Source: VFJZ01 sp046598415 | Lineage (GTDB): Bacteria; Actinomycetota; Thermoleophilia; Gaiellales; F1-60-MAGs149 | Length of the DNA: 64,000 nt | Reading direction: 5' to 3' | Assembly (NCBI GenBank): GCA_046598415.1 | Contig: JBKJIG010000006.1 | Location: 1-64,000 of the forward strand | Shown: piece by piece, positions 31,818-40,774 of the stretch | Layout: each line of letters opens with the position of its first letter | Numbering within the stretch: the first letter of the stretch is position 1 | The notes under the pieces: generated by a model | Seen by the model: only the letters and a program-made list of their open reading frames with translations | What the model was told of the DNA's origin: nothing | Database searches by the model: none | Made by a program: the position numbers and the translations under genes

Positions 31818-32915
31818 CTACAGGACGCGCTCGCCCCGTGCCGTCGGAGCGTGGGCGCGGCCTGCCTTGCCGCGCTCCTCGCCGTCGACGACGACGACGT
31901 CGGCGGTGAAGTCGTTCTCGCCGCGGATCAGCGCCGAGCCGACGCCGTACGAGTCGACCGGCACGCCGGCCGCCTCGAACGCGCGGATCTTGTCCGACGT
32001 GAAGCCGCCGGAGACGACGATCTTGACGAACTCGTAGCCGGCGGCGTCGAGCGCGTTGCGCACGTTCCAGACGAGCTGCGGGTTGACGCCGCGCGGATCG
32101 AACCGGCCCATCTGCGGCCACAGCGAGCGGTCGACCATGGTGTTCGACGTGTCGAGCCGCACGCCCCAGAGCCGCGGCCCGAGCGCCGCCGCCACGTCGA
32201 GGGCGGTCCGGACGCTGTCGTTGTCGTAATCGACCAGCACGACGATGTTCATCTCGTCGTCGCTCAGGCGCGCGAAGGCTTCGGCCGCGGCCACGGTGTT
32301 GCCGCCGTAGGCCGCGATCAGCCCGTGCGGCACCGTACCGAGCCCGCGCCCGCCCCACCACGATGCCTGCGCGTCGGTCGAGACGCCGATGGCGCCGGCG
32401 ATGTGGGCGGCGTAGCCGTCGCCGGTCTGCACGCGATAGTGGTCGTGCCGCGCCGGGAAGTAGAGGATCGGCTTGCCGCCGGCCGCGTTCACGACCTCGC
32501 GCACGTTCGTCGCGATCAGCGTGCGTCGCGCCAGGCCGCCGAGGAACGCCGTCTCGAGGTGGCAGAACAGGCCGTAGTCGCCCTCGATCGTCATCACGGT
32601 CTCCCACGGCGCGATCTCGTCGCCGTCGTGGAGGGCGCGCACGTCGAGCGCGTCCCAGCCGTCGACCCACGCGCCGTCGGGGCCCTCGCGACCCGAGCAC
32701 TCGCGCAGGATCGCGATCGCCTCGTCCATGCCGCCGAGCACCGCGTGCTTGCGCTGGAACACCTGCAGCAGCACCGACGGGTTGTGGCCGTCGCGCTCCA
32801 GGACGCGCTTCGTGTAGTTGAAGTACGCGTCGGAGTAGTAGCCGTCGCGGATCTTCGCGATCGGAAGGTCGAAGACCTCACTCGGCAGGCGCGTCCGGCG
32901 GTTGGTCGTGCTCAT
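31818..32915 (-). CDS. pncB: Nicotinate phosphoribosyltransferase
   Basis: A 365-residue type II phosphoribosyltransferase that makes nicotinate mononucleotide from nicotinate and PRPP in NAD salvage. The N-terminus has DGYYSDAYFNYTKRVLERDG, FQRKHAVLGGMDE and ETVMTIEGDYGLFCHLET. The middle has YFPARHDHYRVQTGDGYAAH. The C-terminal phosphate-binding part is IVVSGGFTSDKIRAFE and DSYGVGSALI. It is shorter than E. coli PncB but similar to archaeal and actinobacterial forms. The TACCAT box ends 9 nt before the ATG. Confidence 0.9.
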   Translation of the reverse strand: MSTTNRRTRLPSEVFDLPIAKIRDGYYSDAYFNYTKRVLERDGHNPSVLLQVFQRKHAVLGGMDEAIAILRECSGREGPDGAWVDGWDALDVRALHDGDEIAPWETVMTIEGDYGLFCHLETAFLGGLARRTLIATNVREVVNAAGGKPILYFPARHDHYRVQTGDGYAAHIAGAIGVSTDAQASWWGGRGLGTVPHGLIAAYGGNTVAAAEAFARLSDDEMNIVVLVDYDNDSVRTALDVAAALGPRLWGVRLDTSNTMVDRSLWPQMGRFDPRGVNPQLVWNVRNALDAAGYEFVKIVVSGGFTSDKIRAFEAAGVPVDSYGVGSALIRGENDFTADVVVVDGEERGKAGRAHAPTARGERVL

Positions 32916-32937
32916 GTGGCGGGGATGGTACGCGGCA

Positions 32938-33225
32938 CTAGCGGACGTGCGAGGAGATCCGGCGGGCGAGCTCCAGATCGAGCTCGGTGATGCCGCCCGC
33001 GTCGTGAGTCGAGAGGTTGATCGTGACGCGGTTCCAGACGTTCGACCAGTCGGGGTGGTGGTTCAGCTCCTCGGCGTCGAACGCGACGCGCGTCATGAAG
33101 GCGAAGGCGTCCCGGAAGTCGGCCAGCTGGACTTCGCGGCGCAGGCAGCCGCCGGCGACCTCCCAGCCGTCCAGGCCGGTCACCGCGGCTGCGAGTGCGT
33201 CGGGCGTGAGAACGGTACGTTCCAT
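32938..33225 (-). CDS. 4a-hydroxytetrahydrobiopterin dehydratase (pterin carbinolamine dehydratase)
   Basis: A 95-residue PCD/DCoH-family protein. The family signature FMTRVAFDAEELNHHPDWSN is present, followed by VTINLSTHDAGGITELD. The His-His pair and the later His line the active site. It recycles the pterin cofactor oxidised by aromatic amino acid hydroxylases, though in bacteria without such enzymes its role is unclear. The ATG at 33225 is supported by TAGACT 7 nt upstream; a longer frame was rejected. It lies between the NAD-salvage gene and the aromatic catabolic operon. Confidence 0.93.
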   Translation of the reverse strand: MERTVLTPDALAAAVTGLDGWEVAGGCLRREVQLADFRDAFAFMTRVAFDAEELNHHPDWSNVWNRVTINLSTHDAGGITELDLELARRISSHVR

Positions 33226-33275
33226 GTCGCCGAGTCTAGGTTGCCGGCTCGCGTGTTGCAGCTTGAATGACGACG

Positions 33276-33288
33276 GGATAATGTATCC
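33276..33288. promoter_or_regulatory. Operator-like palindrome GGATA-ATG-TATCC at catabolic operon promoter
   Basis: A perfect 5-bp inverted repeat around ATG, overlapping the TAATGT box at 33279-33284 that lies 8 nt before the FAH-family start codon. Its position on the -10 element suggests repression. The regulator is not encoded nearby; GntR/FCD proteins often use such sites, which is inference. Confidence 0.5.
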
Positions 33289-33292
33289 AATC

Positions 33293-34153
33293 ATGCGAAG
33301 GGTCCGCGTTCTCCACGAAGGTGCGTCCGCCTGGGGCGCTCTCCAGGGCGACGAGGTCGTCCTCGACGCCGGCGACCGCCTGCCGGCCGCGGGGGCGTCC
33401 TGGCTGGCGCCGGTCGCGCCGTCGAAGATCATCGCCGTCCACCTCACCTACCGCTCGCGTCTCGTCGAGTACGCCGTCAAGCGGATGCCGGCCGAGCCGT
33501 CGTACTTCATGAAGCCGCCGTCGACCCTGAACGGCCACCTGGGCGAGCTGCGCCGGCCGCGCGGCGCGAAGTTCCTCAACTACGAGGGCGAGCTGGCCGT
33601 GATCGTCGGCGCCCAGATGAAGGGCGTCGGTCCCGACGACGTGCTCGACTACGTGTACGGCTTCGCGCCCGCCAACGACGTCGGGCTGCACGACTTCCGC
33701 CACGCCGACCGCGGCTCGATGCTGCGGGTGAAGGGCCAGGACGGCTTCCTGCCGATCGGCCCCGCCGTGGTGACGGCCGACGAGTGGACGCCCGACGGCG
33801 GCTACGCCCTGCGCACCTACCTGAACGGCGAGATGGTGCAGGAGGCCGACCAGGACGACCTGATCTGGAGCTATCGCTACCAGCTCGCCGACCTGTGCCG
33901 CACGATCACCCTCGAGCCCGGCGACGTGATCCTCACCGGCACGCCGGCCAACAGCCGGCCGATGCAGCCGGGGGACGTCATCGCGGTCGAGATCAGCGGT
34001 CTCGGCCGGCTCGAGAACACCGTCGTCGACTGGGACGTCGACCTGAGCGGCCCGGGCGACCAGCTCGAGGTCTCGCCCAACACCATCCACGTCGCGCTCG
34101 CCATCGACGAGGACGAGGCGGCCCGGATGGTGGAAGAGGGCCGCGTCCCGTGA
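33293..34153 (+). CDS. Fumarylacetoacetate hydrolase family protein
   Basis: A 286-residue FAH-fold protein, first gene of the catabolic operon. Metal ligands and catalytic residues are visible in LNYEGELAVIVG (two Glu), APANDVGLHDFRHAD (Asp) and RVKGQDGFLPIGPAV (Lys). The C-terminal motif is DVILTGTPAN. Members cleave or isomerise/decarboxylate ring-fission products, for example the HpaG/HpcE step of homoprotocatechuate breakdown. I start it at ATG 33293; an ATG four codons earlier lies inside the presumed promoter. The stop overlaps the next GTG (GTGA). Confidence 0.9.
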   Translation: MRRVRVLHEGASAWGALQGDEVVLDAGDRLPAAGASWLAPVAPSKIIAVHLTYRSRLVEYAVKRMPAEPSYFMKPPSTLNGHLGELRRPRGAKFLNYEGELAVIVGAQMKGVGPDDVLDYVYGFAPANDVGLHDFRHADRGSMLRVKGQDGFLPIGPAVVTADEWTPDGGYALRTYLNGEMVQEADQDDLIWSYRYQLADLCRTITLEPGDVILTGTPANSRPMQPGDVIAVEISGLGRLENTVVDWDVDLSGPGDQLEVSPNTIHVALAIDEDEAARMVEEGRVP

Positions 34154-35082
34154 TCCGCCTGCGCAAGATCGACCACGTCTGCCTCAACGTCGCCGATGTG
34201 GCCGACGCGACCCGGCGCTACTCGCTGCAGTTCGGGCTCACCGTGCGCACCGAAGACGCGGATCGCGCGACCCTCGCCTGCGACTACGAGCCGTACTCGC
34301 TGGAGCTCGTCCGCACCGGCGACGACGCGAAGCTCGGCTTCGCCCACTGTGCATGGCAGCTGCGGCGCTCGGTGTCGCTGGACGACGCCCGCGCGCACCT
34401 GCGTGCGGTCGGCGTCGCCTTCGACGACCGCGGCGACGCGCTGGTGCTGGCGGATCCCGAGGGCTTCGAGCACCACCTCGGCGCGTTCGTGCACTCCGAC
34501 GACCGGCGCCCGGCGATCGCGCGACAGACGACCACGCTGCCGGGCATGCGGCCGCGCAAGCTCGGGCACATCAACCGTCTGACGGGCGACATGGCAACCG
34601 CGACCGCGTTCTACACCGACGTGCTCGGCATGGAGATCGCCGACTACCTGGACGGCGCCGGCACGTGGCTGTACTGCACCCCCGAGCACCACCAGGTGGC
34701 GCTGGTCGACGTCGGCACCGCGCACTTCCACCACTTCGCGCTCGACTACTACGACTGGGGCACGCTGCGGAGCCTGTTCGACGGTCTCGCGCAGCACGGC
34801 CGCTGGCTGGCGTGGGGCCCCGTGCGCCACGGGATCGGCCAGAACATCTGCGGCTACGTGCGCATCACCGAGGAGCCGCTCTTCGTCGAGTGCTACGTCG
34901 ACATGGAGCTGCTCGAGGACGAGCACCAGCCGCGGCACTGGCCCGACGACCGCTTCTCGTCCAACACGTGGGGGCCGCTGCCGCCACGGTCGTACTTCCG
35001 TTTCGACGCCGCTGCCGTCGAGTCCGAAAGCGAGAGCCGCGAGACCCGCGGCATCCCGCTCCCACCCCTGCAGGAGGCCTGA
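34150..35082 (+). CDS. Extradiol ring-cleavage dioxygenase, VOC type I
   Basis: A 310-residue two-domain vicinal-oxygen-chelate protein. The first domain (KIDHVCLNVADVADATRRYS) is structural. The second holds the metal triad: His in LGHINRLTGDMATATAFYTD, His in HFHHFALDYYDW and Glu in VECYVDMEL. The segment WGPVRHGIGQNICGYV and the C-terminal lid NTWGPLPPRSYF resemble homoprotocatechuate 2,3-dioxygenases of Gram-positives. It should cleave a catechol next to its hydroxyls with Fe(II) or Mn(II). It overlaps the FAH gene by 4 bp and is followed 3 bp later by the monooxygenase gene. Confidence 0.9.
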   Translation: MIRLRKIDHVCLNVADVADATRRYSLQFGLTVRTEDADRATLACDYEPYSLELVRTGDDAKLGFAHCAWQLRRSVSLDDARAHLRAVGVAFDDRGDALVLADPEGFEHHLGAFVHSDDRRPAIARQTTTLPGMRPRKLGHINRLTGDMATATAFYTDVLGMEIADYLDGAGTWLYCTPEHHQVALVDVGTAHFHHFALDYYDWGTLRSLFDGLAQHGRWLAWGPVRHGIGQNICGYVRITEEPLFVECYVDMELLEDEHQPRHWPDDRFSSNTWGPLPPRSYFRFDAAAVESESESRETRGIPLPPLQEA

Positions 35083-35085
35083 TCC

Positions 35086-36543
35086 TTGGCGACGACGATT
35101 CCGACCACCGGCGCGCGCACCGGCCAGCAGTTCCTCGACGGCCTGGCGGGTGACGCGCGCGAGATCTGGATGAACGGCGAGCGCATCTCGCACCCGCTCG
35201 AGCATCCGGCGCTGGAGGCGGCGGCGCGCTCGATCGCCCGCGTGTTCGACCTGCAGCACGAGTACGCCGACGAGATGCTCTACCCGTCCGAGAAGACCGG
35301 CCAGCCGGTCAACGTCTCGCACATCATCCCGAAGTCGCTGGAGGATCTGCAGACGCGCCGGCGCGCGTTCGAGCTGACCGCCTCGTCGACCGGCGGCATG
35401 ATGGGCCGCACGCCCGACTACCTCAACGTCACGTTCGCGTGCTTCGCCGGCGCCTCCAGCGTGTGGGCCCGCCGCGGCAACGAGCAGGGCGCCGCGAACC
35501 TCGTCGCCTACCACGAGCTGATGCGCGATTGCGACCTGTCGACGACGCATTCGATCATGAACCCGCAGGTCGACCGCTCGAAGCCCGAGGCCGACCAGGC
35601 CGCCGGCGAGGTGGCGCTGCACAAGATTTCCGAGACCGACACGCACATCGTCGTCCGCGGCGCGCGGATGCTGGCGACGCTCGGTCCCTTCGCCGACGAC
35701 CTCAACATCTACCCGGGCTCCGACATTCGACCCCAGGACGGCAACTACGCGCTCGGCTTCGCGATACCGATGGGCACGCCCGGCCTGAAGCTGATCTGCC
35801 GCGACTCGTACGCCCGCCAGCGATCGCACTTCGACTACCCGCTGTCGTCGCGCTTCGACGAGATGGACTGCGTCGTGATCTTCGACGACGTCGAGGTGCC
35901 GAAGGACCGCGTGTTCCTGGACGGCGACACGGTCGGCTACTCGGAGGTCATCTCCGACACCGGCTGGCGCGGCCACATCATGCACCAGGCCTTCACGCGC
36001 GCGTACGTGAAGCTGTCGTTCGCCCTCGGCCTCGGCCACCTGATCGCCACCATGACGGGCGTCGTGCGGTTCGACCACGTCCAGGAGAAGCTCGGCCAGA
36101 TGTGGAACATGGCCGAGCTGACGCGCTCGGCCCTCATCTCGGCCGAGGCCGGCGCGGCGATCGACGAGCACGGCGTCTTCTATCCCGACGACCGGCCGTT
36201 CCTGGCCCTGCGCGGCGAGATGCCGAAGTGGCTGCCGCGCTGCCACGAGCTGCTGCAGCTGATCGGCGGCGGCGGCTTCATGTGCACCCCGTCCGAGGCC
36301 GACATGAACGGCCCGCTGCGCGACCTGATCGACACCTACTACCAGGCCGCGGGCGGCGACGCCGAGCGGCGCATCCGCCTGTTCCGCCTGGCGTGGGACT
36401 ACATCGGCTCCGAGCTCGGCTCGCGGTCGGAGCTGTACGAGCGGTTCTACCTCTCCGACTCCTACCGGATGACGGGCCTGGCGTACAAGATCGCCGACAA
36501 GTCCTTCGCCGAGTCACTCGTGGAACAGTTCCTGCATGACTGA
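35086..36543 (+). CDS. HpaB-family flavin-dependent aromatic monooxygenase
   Basis: A 485-residue protein of the 4-hydroxyphenylacetate 3-monooxygenase (HpaB) oxygenase family. Family marks are GMMGRTPDYLN, STTHSIMNPQVDRSK, YPLSSRFDEMDCVVIFDDVE and the C-terminal GGGGFMCTPSEADM. It uses reduced flavin from a separate reductase to hydroxylate a phenol; no HpaC-type reductase gene is in the window. The TTG start is preceded by AGGAGG. With the dioxygenase directly upstream it would supply the catechol. A phenol or aminophenol-type substrate is inferred. Confidence 0.9.
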   Translation: MATTIPTTGARTGQQFLDGLAGDAREIWMNGERISHPLEHPALEAAARSIARVFDLQHEYADEMLYPSEKTGQPVNVSHIIPKSLEDLQTRRRAFELTASSTGGMMGRTPDYLNVTFACFAGASSVWARRGNEQGAANLVAYHELMRDCDLSTTHSIMNPQVDRSKPEADQAAGEVALHKISETDTHIVVRGARMLATLGPFADDLNIYPGSDIRPQDGNYALGFAIPMGTPGLKLICRDSYARQRSHFDYPLSSRFDEMDCVVIFDDVEVPKDRVFLDGDTVGYSEVISDTGWRGHIMHQAFTRAYVKLSFALGLGHLIATMTGVVRFDHVQEKLGQMWNMAELTRSALISAEAGAAIDEHGVFYPDDRPFLALRGEMPKWLPRCHELLQLIGGGGFMCTPSEADMNGPLRDLIDTYYQAAGGDAERRIRLFRLAWDYIGSELGSRSELYERFYLSDSYRMTGLAYKIADKSFAESLVEQFLHD

Positions 36544-37759
36544 CCTGGCCGGACGCGGGGTGCGGTACGTCCGCGTGCTGCACCCCGACGTGCACGGCAA
36601 CGCGCGCTCGAAGGAGGTGCCGGTCGGGCGCCTGCCGTCGTCGATCGGCTACTGCGCCGCCAGCCTGGCCGAGGGGCTCGACGGCGTCCCGTTCATCGAG
36701 GGGCCGTCGTTCATGGGCGGGCCGAGCTTCCCCGACGCGTTCGCGGTGCCCGACCTCAGCACCGCGCGCATCCCGCCGTGGGAGCCCGATCGGGCCTGGG
36801 TGCTCGCAGACCTGATCGAGACCGGCCTGTGCTGCCGCAGCGCGCTGCGGCGCGTGATCGACCGGCTGGCGACGGCCGGGTTCGAGGCTGTCTGCGCGTC
36901 GGAGATCGAGTTCTACCTGCTGCGCGACGGTGCGCCGTACTCGAGCCGCCACGGCATGGCGTACACGACCGGCCGCCGGTCCGATCCCGACGGCGCGGTG
37001 CGCCGGATGCTCGAGGGGCTGGACGGCCTCGGGCTGCCGGTGACGACGGTGCTGCGCGAGTTCTCGCCGGGCCAGTTCGAGGTGAACGTGCTGCACGGCC
37101 CGGCGCTCGACGCCGCCGACTGGGCGTTTCTGCTCAAGGAGGGCCTGCGCGAGATCGCGGCGCACGAGGGGCTCCAGGTCGTGTTCATGGCGAAGCCATT
37201 CGAGGCCGAGGAGGGCTCGAGCCACCACGTCCACCTGTCGCTGTGGCGCGACGGCGCCAACGCCTTCGCGACCGGTGCGAGCCTGCTCCGGCAGTTCGCG
37301 GCCGGCGTCATCGCGCACGCCGACGCGCTCGCCGCCGTGTGCAACCCGACGATCAACTCCTACAAGCGGCTCGGCGCGGAGGGCATGGCGCCGAAGACCG
37401 CGAACCTCGGTGGCGACGACCGCTGGACGACCCTGCGCGTGCCGGGCGAGGGTGGTCCGGCGGCGCGCCTCGAGGTGCGCCTGCCCGACGCGTCGGCGAA
37501 CCCGTATCTGGTCTACGCGGCGGTGCTGTCGGCCGGGCTCGACGGCATCGAGCGCGGGCTCGAGGTGCCGGCCGCGTTTCCGCCCCTGCCGACGTCGCTC
37601 GGCGCCGGGCTCGATGCGCTGGCGCGCGACGCTGTTGTTCGCGAGGCCCTCGGCGGCGACATCGCCGACGCCCTCGACGCTGTGAAACGTCGCGAGCTGG
37701 AACGCTTCGGCCGCGCCGTCACCGATTGGGAATGGAAGGAGTACGGCCTCAGTGTCTGA
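36536..37759 (+). CDS. Glutamine synthetase-like ligase
   Basis: A 407-residue glutamine-synthetase-fold protein. Catalytic-domain motifs are present: SEIEFYLL and SPGQFEVNVLHG (metal-binding Glu residues), VVFMAKPFEAEEGSSHHVHL (metal His) and VCNPTINSYKRLG. The RLEVRLPDASANPYLVYAA segment follows. It is smaller than housekeeping GSI, and resembles gamma-glutamyl-amine ligases (PuuA, GlnA3, IpuC or TdnQ types). It overlaps the monooxygenase gene by 8 bp and the next gene by 8 bp, so it belongs to the catabolic operon. I infer that it activates or masks an amine substrate or intermediate by gamma-glutamylation. Confidence 0.87.
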   Translation: MTDLAGRGVRYVRVLHPDVHGNARSKEVPVGRLPSSIGYCAASLAEGLDGVPFIEGPSFMGGPSFPDAFAVPDLSTARIPPWEPDRAWVLADLIETGLCCRSALRRVIDRLATAGFEAVCASEIEFYLLRDGAPYSSRHGMAYTTGRRSDPDGAVRRMLEGLDGLGLPVTTVLREFSPGQFEVNVLHGPALDAADWAFLLKEGLREIAAHEGLQVVFMAKPFEAEEGSSHHVHLSLWRDGANAFATGASLLRQFAAGVIAHADALAAVCNPTINSYKRLGAEGMAPKTANLGGDDRWTTLRVPGEGGPAARLEVRLPDASANPYLVYAAVLSAGLDGIERGLEVPAAFPPLPTSLGAGLDALARDAVVREALGGDIADALDAVKRRELERFGRAVTDWEWKEYGLSV

Positions 37760-38558
37760 CCTCAAGGGCTTCTCGCTGCCCCGCACCGCGGAGGGCCGCA
37801 GCTCGCTGGTGCCTACGCCGCCGTGGCACTACGTCGGCGACTTCCTGGTGATCGAGTTCTGGTGCGATCCCGAGGCCGTCGCCGCCTCGCTGCCGCCCGG
37901 CCTCGAGCCGTTCGCGGACGATCCGGGCCGCGCCGCCGCGCTGTTCGTCGACTGGCAGAGCTGCGTGACCGACCGCAACGAGCTGGTCGACCCGGCCCGC
38001 AGCCAGTACAAGGAGTTCTTCCTGATCCTGAACGCGACCCTGGACGGCCAGCACGTCACGACGTGCCCGGCGATCTGGGTCGACCGCGACTTCGCGCTCG
38101 TGCGCGGGTGGATTCAGGGCTTCCCGAAGAAGCTCGGTTCGGTGTGGATGACGCGCACGTTCGGGCTCGACTGCCTGGCCGATCCGGGCATCAAGCCGGG
38201 CGCGACGTTCGGCGGCACGCTGGCCGCCAACGACCGCCGGCTGGCCGAGGGTACGGTCACGCTGGAGCGTGTCTCGGAGTCGGGGCCGACGCACAACGAT
38301 CCGCGGCTCGTCAACGTGCGGCACTTCCCGCAGCTGGCCGCGGGCCTGCAGGAGACGCCCGCCGTCCACGAGCTGGTCGGCGCCCGTTCGAACAACCGCG
38401 CGATCTCGCCGATCTGGGAGGGCTCCTCGACGCTCGAGCTGTTCAGCGCGCCCAACGAGGAGCACGTCGCGTTCCAGCCGGTGCGCATGGGTAAGGGCTT
38501 CCGGTTCACGTTCGCGTACACGGTCGACGACCTCGAGTCGATCCGGGACCTGCGATGA
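37752..38558 (+). CDS. Acetoacetate decarboxylase family protein
   Basis: A 268-residue ADC-fold protein. The signature GWIQGFPKKLGSVWMTRTF contains the Schiff-base lysine pair of acetoacetate decarboxylases. Upstream is VEFW-like FLVIEFWCDPEAVAASLPPG and YKEFFLILNATLDG. Some ADC relatives are aldolase-dehydratases or cyclases rather than decarboxylases, so the reaction is open. It starts with GTG, overlapping the ligase stop by 8 bp. In this operon it might act on a ring-fission keto acid, where the classical pathway would use a hydratase and aldolase. Confidence 0.87.
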   Translation: MSDLKGFSLPRTAEGRSSLVPTPPWHYVGDFLVIEFWCDPEAVAASLPPGLEPFADDPGRAAALFVDWQSCVTDRNELVDPARSQYKEFFLILNATLDGQHVTTCPAIWVDRDFALVRGWIQGFPKKLGSVWMTRTFGLDCLADPGIKPGATFGGTLAANDRRLAEGTVTLERVSESGPTHNDPRLVNVRHFPQLAAGLQETPAVHELVGARSNNRAISPIWEGSSTLELFSAPNEEHVAFQPVRMGKGFRFTFAYTVDDLESIRDLR

Positions 38559-39334
38559 CCGACCGCGTGGTGCTCGTCACCGGCGGCGGCGGCGGCATCG
38601 GCGAGGCGATCGCCCGCCGGTTCGCCGCCGCCGGCTGGCAGGTGGCGGTGAACGGCCGCCGGCCCGGGCCGATCGCGGCCGTGGCCGGCGACATCGGCGG
38701 TGTCGCGATCGCCGGCGACATCAGCGATCCGGACACCGCCGCGCGCGTCGTGGCCGAGGCCGTCGCGGCGCTCGGCGGGCTGGACTGCGCCGTGCTGAAC
38801 GCCGGTATCTCCCACTCCGGCTCCGTGCTGGAGCAGACGCCGGAGAGCTTCGAGCGCGTGCTGCGGACGAACACCATCGCGCCGTTCCTGGTCGCACGGG
38901 CGGCCCTCCCGCACGTGATCGAGCGCAGGGGCTCGCTGATCGCCGTCTCGTCGGCGTCGGCGCTGACGGCCGGCCCGGACTCGGCCGCGTACTCCACCTC
39001 GAAGGCGGCCGTCTCGATGCTGATGAAGACGATCGCGATCGATTTCGCGCATACCGGCATCCGCTCGAACAGCGTCTGCCCCGCGTGGGTGCGCACCGAC
39101 ATGGGCGACGCGATGATGGATGAGCTCGGCGAGCAGCAGGGCATCGACCGCGAGGCCGCCTACACGTGGGCGAACCGGCTCATCCCGGCCAAACGGCCTG
39201 CGACGCTGGACGAGGTGGCCGGCACGGTGCTGTTCCTGGCCGGCCCCGACGGCGCCTACATCAACGGCGCGGCGATCCCGATCGACGGCGGTGGCAACGC
39301 CGTCAACGTCGGCCTGCTCTGGGACGTGACATGA
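38555..39334 (+). CDS. Short-chain dehydrogenase/reductase
   Basis: A 259-residue classical SDR. The cofactor motif TGGGGGIGEAIAR starts near residue 9, and NAG occurs in LDCAVLNAGISHSG. The catalytic Ser is in VSSASAL, and Tyr and Lys in YSTSKAA. The basic residue after the second strand (NGRRPG) suggests NADP. It would interconvert an alcohol and ketone in the catabolic route. It overlaps the ADC gene and the aldehyde dehydrogenase gene by 4 bp each (ATGA). Confidence 0.93.
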   Translation: MTDRVVLVTGGGGGIGEAIARRFAAAGWQVAVNGRRPGPIAAVAGDIGGVAIAGDISDPDTAARVVAEAVAALGGLDCAVLNAGISHSGSVLEQTPESFERVLRTNTIAPFLVARAALPHVIERRGSLIAVSSASALTAGPDSAAYSTSKAAVSMLMKTIAIDFAHTGIRSNSVCPAWVRTDMGDAMMDELGEQQGIDREAAYTWANRLIPAKRPATLDEVAGTVLFLAGPDGAYINGAAIPIDGGGNAVNVGLLWDVT

Positions 39335-40758
39335 CCACCATCGAGCACTTCATCGACGGCGAGCGCGTCGGCAGCCCCGCCACCTTCGAGGACCGGTCGC
39401 CGATCGACTGGTCGTTGATCGCCGAGGTCGCGCGCGGTGATCGCGCGACCGCCGATCTCGCGGTATCGGCCGCGGTGCGCGCGTTCCCGGAGTGGGCGAA
39501 TCTGGGGCCGGCCGGGCGCGCCGTCTACCTGCGCCGGCTGGCCGATCTGGTCGACGCCAACGTCGAGCCGCTGGCCGAGGCCGAGTGTCGCGACATGGCG
39601 ATGCTGCTGCGCTCGCTGAAAGCGCGCGTGATCGGTCGTGGAGCGCGCAACTTCCGCGCCTACGCCGACCTCGCCGAGGCGTACTCGGAGCGCGTCTGGG
39701 AGTCGAACGGCACCCGCAACCGCGTGCTGCGCATGCCGTCCGGCCCGGCCGTCGTGATCACGCCCTGGAACGCGCCGTTCATGCTCTCGACGTGGAAGAC
39801 GGCGCCGGCGCTGGCGGCCGGCTCGACCGTGGTGCTGAAGCCGGCGGAGTGGTCGCCGCACGCCTGCTCGATGCTGGCCGACCTGGTGGCCGAGGCGGGC
39901 TTCCCGCCCGGCGTGTTCAACATCGTGCAGGGCATCGGCGAGGAGATCGGCGCCGCCCTGACCGCCGACCAGCGGGTGCGCCGCATCAGCTTCACCGGCT
40001 CGACCGAGGCCGCCCGCCACATCGGCGTCGCGGCGGCGCGGCACATCGTCCCGTTCACGGCCGAGCTGGGCGGCAAGAATCCGCTGATCGTGTTCGCCGA
40101 CTCCGACCTCGACGCGGCGGCGCGCAAGGCCGCCGGTCAGTACGACGACGCCGGACAGGTGTGCCTCGCGGGCACGCGGCTGCTGGTCGAGGAGTCGGTG
40201 CGCGATGCGTTCCTGGAGCGCTTCCACCGCTGCACCGACGAGCACGTGCTGGGCGATCCGCGCGAGGACACGACCACGGTGTCGCCGTTGATCCACCCCG
40301 AGCACCTGGCGCGCGTGTCGGGCTTCGTCGAGCGGGCGCGGGCGAACGGCGACCGCATCGTGCGCGGCGGCAGGGTGTGGCGCGACGGCGGGCTGTGGTA
40401 CGAGCCGACGCTGGTGGAGCCGAAGTCGAACGACTCCGAGATCGTGCAGCAGGAGGTGTTCGGCCCGGTGCTGACGTTCCAGACGTTCCGCGACGAGGCC
40501 GCTGCCGTGGCGCTCGCGAACTCCACCGCCTACGGCCTGTCGGGCATTATCTACACGTCGAGCGAGGAGCGCGCGAACCGCGTCGGCCGTCTCGTCCGCG
40601 CCGGCACGGTCTGGGCGAACACGTTCCTGATCCGCGACCTGACGGCTCCGTTCGGCGGCGTCGGCATCAGCGGCATCGGCCGCGAGGGCGGCGACTACGC
40701 GCTCGACTTCTACAGCGACCTGAAGACGCTGCAGATCCTGGACGGCACGACAAGCTAA
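39331..40758 (+). CDS. Aldehyde dehydrogenase (HpaE-like)
   Basis: A 475-residue NAD(P)-dependent aldehyde dehydrogenase. Conserved marks are ITPWNAPFMLSTWKTAPALA (cofactor pocket), KPAEWSP, FTGSTEAARHIG, the general base Glu in ELGGKNP and nucleophile Cys in DDAGQVCLAGTR. EVFGPVLTF follows. The sequence resembles 5-carboxymethyl-2-hydroxymuconate semialdehyde dehydrogenase (HpaE) and betaine aldehyde dehydrogenases. With an extradiol dioxygenase in the operon, oxidation of the ring-fission semialdehyde is likely. It is the last gene of the operon; tandem repeats follow. Confidence 0.93.
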   Translation: MTTIEHFIDGERVGSPATFEDRSPIDWSLIAEVARGDRATADLAVSAAVRAFPEWANLGPAGRAVYLRRLADLVDANVEPLAEAECRDMAMLLRSLKARVIGRGARNFRAYADLAEAYSERVWESNGTRNRVLRMPSGPAVVITPWNAPFMLSTWKTAPALAAGSTVVLKPAEWSPHACSMLADLVAEAGFPPGVFNIVQGIGEEIGAALTADQRVRRISFTGSTEAARHIGVAAARHIVPFTAELGGKNPLIVFADSDLDAAARKAAGQYDDAGQVCLAGTRLLVEESVRDAFLERFHRCTDEHVLGDPREDTTTVSPLIHPEHLARVSGFVERARANGDRIVRGGRVWRDGGLWYEPTLVEPKSNDSEIVQQEVFGPVLTFQTFRDEAAAVALANSTAYGLSGIIYTSSEERANRVGRLVRAGTVWANTFLIRDLTAPFGGVGISGIGREGGDYALDFYSDLKTLQILDGTTS

Positions 40759-40774
40759 ACGCGTCCGCCGCGCG

